Of a stretch of DNA of 8,692 nt, positions 6,126-8,692 are shown in pieces. The position numbers were made by a program, and so were the translations under genes. Within the stretch, counting starts at the first letter, position 1. Each line of letters opens with the position of its first letter. The DNA is from an uncultured Solobacterium sp. (GTDB lineage Bacteria; Bacillota_I; Bacilli_A; Erysipelotrichales; Erysipelotrichaceae). The stretch is from NCBI GenBank assembly GCA_927911475.1, contig CAKMPP010000005.1, positions 1 through 8,692 of the forward strand. The letters run 5' to 3'. The notes beneath the pieces were generated by a model. It was not told the DNA's origin. It saw only the letters and a list, made by a program, of their open reading frames with translations, and ran no database searches.

Positions 6126-6146
6126 TTATTTATGCAAATAATGCAT
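6126..6146. promoter_or_regulatory. Palindromic candidate operator between divergent genes
   Basis: TTATTT-ATGC-AAATAA (6126-6141) is a perfect inverted repeat with 6-bp arms, and it overlaps a second one, ATGCA-AATAA-TGCAT (6132-6146). It lies between the DUF3783-psuK-psuG operon and the DtxR-like gene, a natural place for a regulator to control both. Size and AT-richness suit a DtxR/MntR-type site, but it is not a match to a known consensus that I can assert. A TAGAAT at 6175-6180 is a possible -10 for the + strand gene, without a good -35. Confidence 0.35.
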
Positions 6147-6207
6147 TGCTCTTTTATTTTATAACAATTCCATTTAGAATATACTTATTGAAAGGGGGAC
6201 CATGCAC

Positions 6208-6618
6208 ATGGCTATGCCTATTTATGAATCCGCTGAAGACTATTTAGAAGCTATACTAGTTATTCAGGAGCGTAAAGGAATAGTACATTCCATTGACGTT
6301 GCTGAAGAAACTGGTTTCTCCAAAGCAAGCGTAAGTGTTGCAATGAAGAAGTTGCGCGAGAATGGATATATCTCCATGGAAAAGGACGGTTCTCTCAAAT
6401 TACTCGCTCCTGGAAAGAAAATCGCTGAGCGTATTTGGGAAAGAAATCGTGTATTAACTCAGTTCTTCATCAGTATTGGTGTTGACGAAGAAACTGCCGC
6501 AAGAGATGCGCACAAGATCGAACACGACCTTAGTGATGGGACATTCGAGAAAATTAAAGAAAAATTTCCTGATCATTTGAATAATCCGATTATTCGGATT
6601 TTTCTTTTTGTCCTATAA
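6208..6618 (+). CDS. DtxR/MntR-family metal-dependent transcriptional regulator
   Basis: The 136-residue protein has an N-terminal winged helix (about 5-65; recognition helix in FSKASVSVAMKKLRENGYI) and a helical dimerisation/metal domain (about 70-120; RIWERNRVLTQFF, ARDAHKIEHDLSDGTFEKI). It lacks the SH3-like domain of classical DtxR, as in MntR and short anaerobe homologues. Asp11, Glu14, Glu105 and His106 fit metal ligands, but the usual His at 80 is Asn and the residue at 102, usually Cys or Glu, is His. The ATG at 6208 was chosen because AAAGGGGG lies 9 bases upstream; the ATG at 6202 is only 3 bases from it. The last 16 residues are encoded by an intrinsic terminator hairpin and its T-tract, and the stop lies beyond. 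A one-base-shorter A run near 6560 would end the protein at TGA 6578-6580 just before the hairpin. Target genes are unknown. Confidence 0.88.
   Translation: MAMPIYESAEDYLEAILVIQERKGIVHSIDVAEETGFSKASVSVAMKKLRENGYISMEKDGSLKLLAPGKKIAERIWERNRVLTQFFISIGVDEETAARDAHKIEHDLSDGTFEKIKEKFPDHLNNPIIRIFLFVL
6583..6609 (+). terminator. Intrinsic terminator inside the 3' end of the DtxR-like gene
   Basis: A 7-bp stem AATCCGA/TCGGATT (6583-6589, 6594-6600) with a 4-base loop is followed directly by TTTCTTTTT. Release is expected around 6607-6609, while the annotated stop codon is at 6616-6618. The stem is modest in GC content, so efficiency is uncertain. Confidence 0.65.
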
Positions 6619-6642
6619 AAAGTCCCAGTATCTTACCGGGAC
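6617..6642 (-). terminator. Intrinsic terminator of the esterase/thioesterase operon
   Basis: On the minus strand GTCCCGGTA pairs with TACTGGGAC (6642-6634 with 6630-6622; 9 bp including one G-U, 3-base loop), followed by TTTTTAT. It lies about 114 bases beyond the stop of the minus-strand gene ending at 6756. The gap 6643-6755 holds no ORF I can support, only a distant inverted repeat (TTTGATTG/CAATCAAA). Confidence 0.75.
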
Positions 6643-6755
6643 AATTTTGTATTTGATTGAACCGGTATCATATTTTCTTTTATCCGGCATCGTAGGTTTG
6701 AAACCATATTTTAAGCGCTTGCAATCAAAAATTCAATCCCAAATTTTGTGTTTTT

Positions 6756-7679
6756 TTATTTTTGTACGAAATAGGTAAATCCACCCTTCGCAACTAGTTT
6801 TGCCATATCGTTATAAATTTCTACTTCAATGAAATGAATATGCTTTCCTCGCTTGATATCTTTCGCAATTGCAACCAAGCTTTCAGTATCTGCTGTTGAG
6901 CGAAGATAATCATAGTTCGCAGAAACGGTTGGACCATATCCACCTGCTGAATAGAAGGTACAACCTGCAACGATATCTGCAAAGTTATAGCTGATACCAC
7001 CATACACAAGACCAAGAGGATTGATATCTTTTTTCGTAACTAACATCTGTGCCATTGCATAACCATCGTTCATACAAATCATCGTCATGTGAAATTTCTC
7101 CGCTGCATCTAATAACAACGGGTATAGTTGGTTCTCTAATTCCTTTAAATTTCGATGATTTTCTTTTTGTAAATCAATTATCATTGCCGGTTCTATCATT
7201 AACTTATTTTCGACCTGCAGTGCAATCGCAACACGATAATCAAATAATGCAACTTCTGATGTATGAACTGGAATGATTTGTTTTGCCAAAGCAGTCATTT
7301 TCTCCTCAGAAATCTGCGTTTGTAAAATAGGCACAAGCGCATAATCATCTTTACCATCAACGATGATTTCTTGTTTACCACTGACAAGTATCTTTTTTTC
7401 ATCCACAGAAATACGATATACATCATCACCAATTCTTTCAATCTGCATATCCTGATGATTAAACGTATCCCCTACCGCAAGTAAATCTCGATTGATTATT
7501 CTTGTATGATCAGTAGTGATATGTAATTGTACGAGTGATTTATTTGTTGCAGTTGTCTGCAAGATAATATCTGCTTTACGACTATAGTCTTTTCCCTTAT
7601 CAGGATTGATATATAAAACCGTATTTTGATTTGATATAATGCGACAACTCAAGTCTCCTAAATATAAAAGTTCTGTCAT
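6756..7679 (-). CDS. Degenerate metallo-beta-lactamase-like domain fused to a hotdog (PaaI-type) thioesterase domain
   Basis: The 307-residue protein has two parts. Residues 1 to about 165 resemble a metallo-beta-lactamase-fold (UlaG-like) domain: LGDLSCRIISNQNTVLYINP, then a DIILQT strand, and later KQIIPVHTSEV. The metal-binding HxHxDH expected after the DIILQT strand is absent (it reads TTATNKSL), so metal hydrolase activity is unlikely. Residues about 185-307 look like a PaaI-type acyl-CoA thioesterase: NPLGLVYGGISYNFADIVAG, TVSANYDYLRSTADTESLVAIAKDIKRGKHIHFIEVEIYND in the usual order. The family's usual HGG is YGG (Tyr226), while the aspartate (Asp235) is kept. The start overlaps the upstream esterase stop in an ATGA and has AGAGGAG 5 bases before it, so the two are co-translated. 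Substrate unknown; the N-terminal assignment is less certain than the C-terminal one. Confidence 0.8.
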   Translation of the reverse strand: MTELLYLGDLSCRIISNQNTVLYINPDKGKDYSRKADIILQTTATNKSLVQLHITTDHTRIINRDLLAVGDTFNHQDMQIERIGDDVYRISVDEKKILVSGKQEIIVDGKDDYALVPILQTQISEEKMTALAKQIIPVHTSEVALFDYRVAIALQVENKLMIEPAMIIDLQKENHRNLKELENQLYPLLLDAAEKFHMTMICMNDGYAMAQMLVTKKDINPLGLVYGGISYNFADIVAGCTFYSAGGYGPTVSANYDYLRSTADTESLVAIAKDIKRGKHIHFIEVEIYNDMAKLVAKGGFTYFVQK

Positions 7680-8356
7680 GGTTTCTCCTCTATTCTTCCA
7701 AGTAATAGTTGTTGGATTCCTTTCGTCATTCGGAGTTCAACATCTTGAAAGTGATTACCAGGATTATATTCGTATGTTAGTGCAATATCTTGTTTTTGTA
7801 AGATTTGTATCACTGCATCAAAACAATCTTTGACTGTAGCCATAACTTTATTTTTTGCATTGGCTTCTTTATCACCTAAGCTCATATAGACTTCTCTTGT
7901 TTGAATTGGGTTTTGTTGCATATACTCTACAAAGTTTAAATACCAAACTGATGGAGAAACGGCCGCAATCTTCTTAAAAAGATTTGTTTGACTAGATGCC
8001 CATAAGCTAAATAAACCTGCCAAAGAATATCCACAAAGATATAGTTGGTTTGTTTCTATTTGGTTATCTTTTTCAAACCACATCCAAAAACTTTCTAACT
8101 CTGATAAAAACAGTGATGCATTTCCTGCAAAATCATGTTTTCCAAAAATTGCAGGAGCAACCCATGGGGACAACTCCCCTTGCCAATCATGAATGAATAC
8201 CGCAATCATACACAATTGAAATTCATTAGAAATCTTTTGATATATCTGCTCATAATCCTCAGGATTTGATTCATCAACCAAATACATTAAAAATGTACTA
8301 GCTTTCAAATCACCTAATATCGCATAGTTTCTATTTTGATAGCGAATTATTTTCAT
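7676..8356 (-). CDS. Alpha/beta-hydrolase, esterase-family protein
   Basis: The 226-residue protein resembles the putative-esterase/esterase D branch of alpha/beta hydrolases. The nucleophile elbow LCGYSLAGLFSLWA places the catalytic serine at 111; the pattern is GYSLAG rather than the more usual GxSxGG. SLGDKEA gives Asp162 and NPGNHFQDV gives His202, completing a plausible triad. AAVSPSVWY after the elbow is typical of the group. There is no signal peptide, so it should be cytosolic. A TAAAAT box ends six bases before the ATG and no good Shine-Dalgarno sequence is seen (only AGAG directly before it), suggesting a leaderless message. It is the first gene of a two-gene operon with the thioesterase fusion, which suggests joint action on ester or thioester substrates; the actual substrate is unknown. 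Confidence 0.85.
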   Translation of the reverse strand: MKIIRYQNRNYAILGDLKASTFLMYLVDESNPEDYEQIYQKISNEFQLCMIAVFIHDWQGELSPWVAPAIFGKHDFAGNASLFLSELESFWMWFEKDNQIETNQLYLCGYSLAGLFSLWASSQTNLFKKIAAVSPSVWYLNFVEYMQQNPIQTREVYMSLGDKEANAKNKVMATVKDCFDAVIQILQKQDIALTYEYNPGNHFQDVELRMTKGIQQLLLGRIEEKP

Positions 8357-8362
8357 ATCTCT

Positions 8363-8368
8363 ATTTTA
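8363..8368 (-). promoter_or_regulatory. Candidate -10 box of the esterase gene
   Basis: TAAAAT on the minus strand ends six bases before the ATG at 8356, putting initiation at or near the start codon. The 17-bp-spaced -35 position is TTTTTT, the T-tract of the preceding gene's terminator, and a poor match to TTGACA. No other promoter is visible between this gene and the terminator. Confidence 0.4.
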
Positions 8369-8385
8369 CAGAGTTTTTGGATATT

Positions 8386-8429
8386 AAAAAAGTGTTACAA
8401 TCTCCTCTTGTTAGAAAGAATGTAACACT
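8386..8429 (-). terminator. Intrinsic terminator of the membrane-protein gene
   Basis: The minus strand has a perfect 9-bp stem AGTGTTACA/TGTAACACT (8429-8421 with 8399-8391) enclosing an unusually long 21-base loop, followed by a T run. It starts 10 bases after the stop codon at 8439. The stem and T-tract are clear; the large loop lowers confidence a little. Confidence 0.68.
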
Positions 8430-8438
8430 CTATCAGGT

Positions 8439-8692
8439 CTATTCTCTACATAAGTAAATCTGGTATAAAGCCAGCAACATTGGTATTACGAGTATACAAT
8501 ACGCAATAAAGAAATAGAAATACCAAATACGCACTATGAAATATAGTGCGACCAGTATAATAATCGGAACAATCGCAGCCATAAATTTGAAGAATCCATC
8601 TCTACGTGATAGCTCCATGCATTCATGTTCAGAAATGCCATCATACTTAATCATATTATAGGTTTGGATTCCAGTGATACAAGGAATAATAT
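8439..8692 (-). CDS. Small membrane protein, 5' end outside the window
   Basis: The frame contains an ATG at 8654 (71 residues), but it stays open to the window edge, and the extra residues (IIPCITGIQTYN before the Met) read as the end of a hydrophobic segment. No Shine-Dalgarno sequence precedes ATG 8654, so I treat the gene as truncated by the window edge. It shows a polar loop rich in charged residues (KYDGISEHECMELSRRDG), then two close hydrophobic helices (about FMAAIVPIIILVALYFIV and YFFIAYCILVIPMLLALY) and a short basic-acidic end. There is a faint resemblance to small DUF3784-type membrane proteins; I do not assign a family. Its own terminator follows. Confidence 0.6.
   Translation of the reverse strand, partial: IIPCITGIQTYNMIKYDGISEHECMELSRRDGFFKFMAAIVPIIILVALYFIVRIWYFYFFIAYCILVIPMLLALYQIYLCRE

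Noticed and set aside
6652..6729. Inverted repeat TTTGATTG/CAATCAAA spanning 78 bases in the 3' untranslated region
   Set aside because: Eight A/T-rich pairs at this distance can arise by chance, and I found no nested structure that would suggest an RNA gene.
8401..8408. Shine-Dalgarno-like AAGAGGAG in the loop of the 8386-8429 terminator
   Set aside because: The only nearby start-like codon (TTG) is followed at once by TAA, so no ORF is served.

Overview
The window looks like a chromosomal segment of a low-to-moderate GC Firmicute. The basis is AT-rich intergenic DNA, strong AGGAGG-type ribosome binding sites, a CTTTGAAAACTGAA box in the rRNA leader, and family variants (Ntdp/DUF402, DUF3783, a short DtxR-like regulator, a PsuK/PsuG pair) typical of that phylum. 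A member of the Erysipelotrichia would fit, but this is a guess from style and not a demonstrated assignment. No insertion sequence, phage gene, CRISPR array or tRNA is visible.

Layout. Positions 1-19 hold the 5' tip of a 16S rRNA gene reading leftwards out of the window, preceded by its leader (to about 137) and a near-consensus promoter (144-172). Also on the minus strand follow a DUF402/Ntdp nucleotide phosphatase (233-781) and the magnesium transporter/channel MgtE (915-2246). The mgtE leader carries a 16-codon upstream ORF with its own strong Shine-Dalgarno sequence and three segments that can form mutually exclusive stems. Diverging from mgtE, with back-to-back promoters, is an apparently leaderless free methionine-R-sulfoxide reductase (2435-2890, +). 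Its stop codon overlaps that of the convergent gene, and its terminator lies inside that gene.

The minus-strand block 6111-2887 is a tightly overlapping four-gene operon: a DUF3783 protein, pseudouridine kinase (psuK), pseudouridine-5'-phosphate glycosidase (psuG) and an AAC(3)-family acetyltransferase. PsuK phosphorylates pseudouridine and PsuG splits the product into uracil and ribose-5-phosphate, so this is a modified-nucleoside salvage operon; the other two genes have no known role in it. The DUF3783 gene has its best start codon and ribosome binding site one base out of frame with the rest of the gene.

Divergent from that operon is a small DtxR/MntR-like regulator (6208-6618, +) whose coding sequence runs through an intrinsic terminator before reaching its stop. 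On the right, a minus-strand two-gene operon encodes an alpha/beta-hydrolase esterase (7676-8356, probably leaderless) and a fusion of a degenerate metallo-beta-lactamase-like domain to a hotdog thioesterase domain (6756-7679). The window ends inside a small membrane-protein gene (8439-8692) with its own terminator.

The most promising leads are the mgtE leader, the terminator-before-stop arrangement of the DtxR-like gene, and the frame break at the start of the DUF3783 gene. The last two could also be single-base errors in short A/T runs, and that should be tested first.
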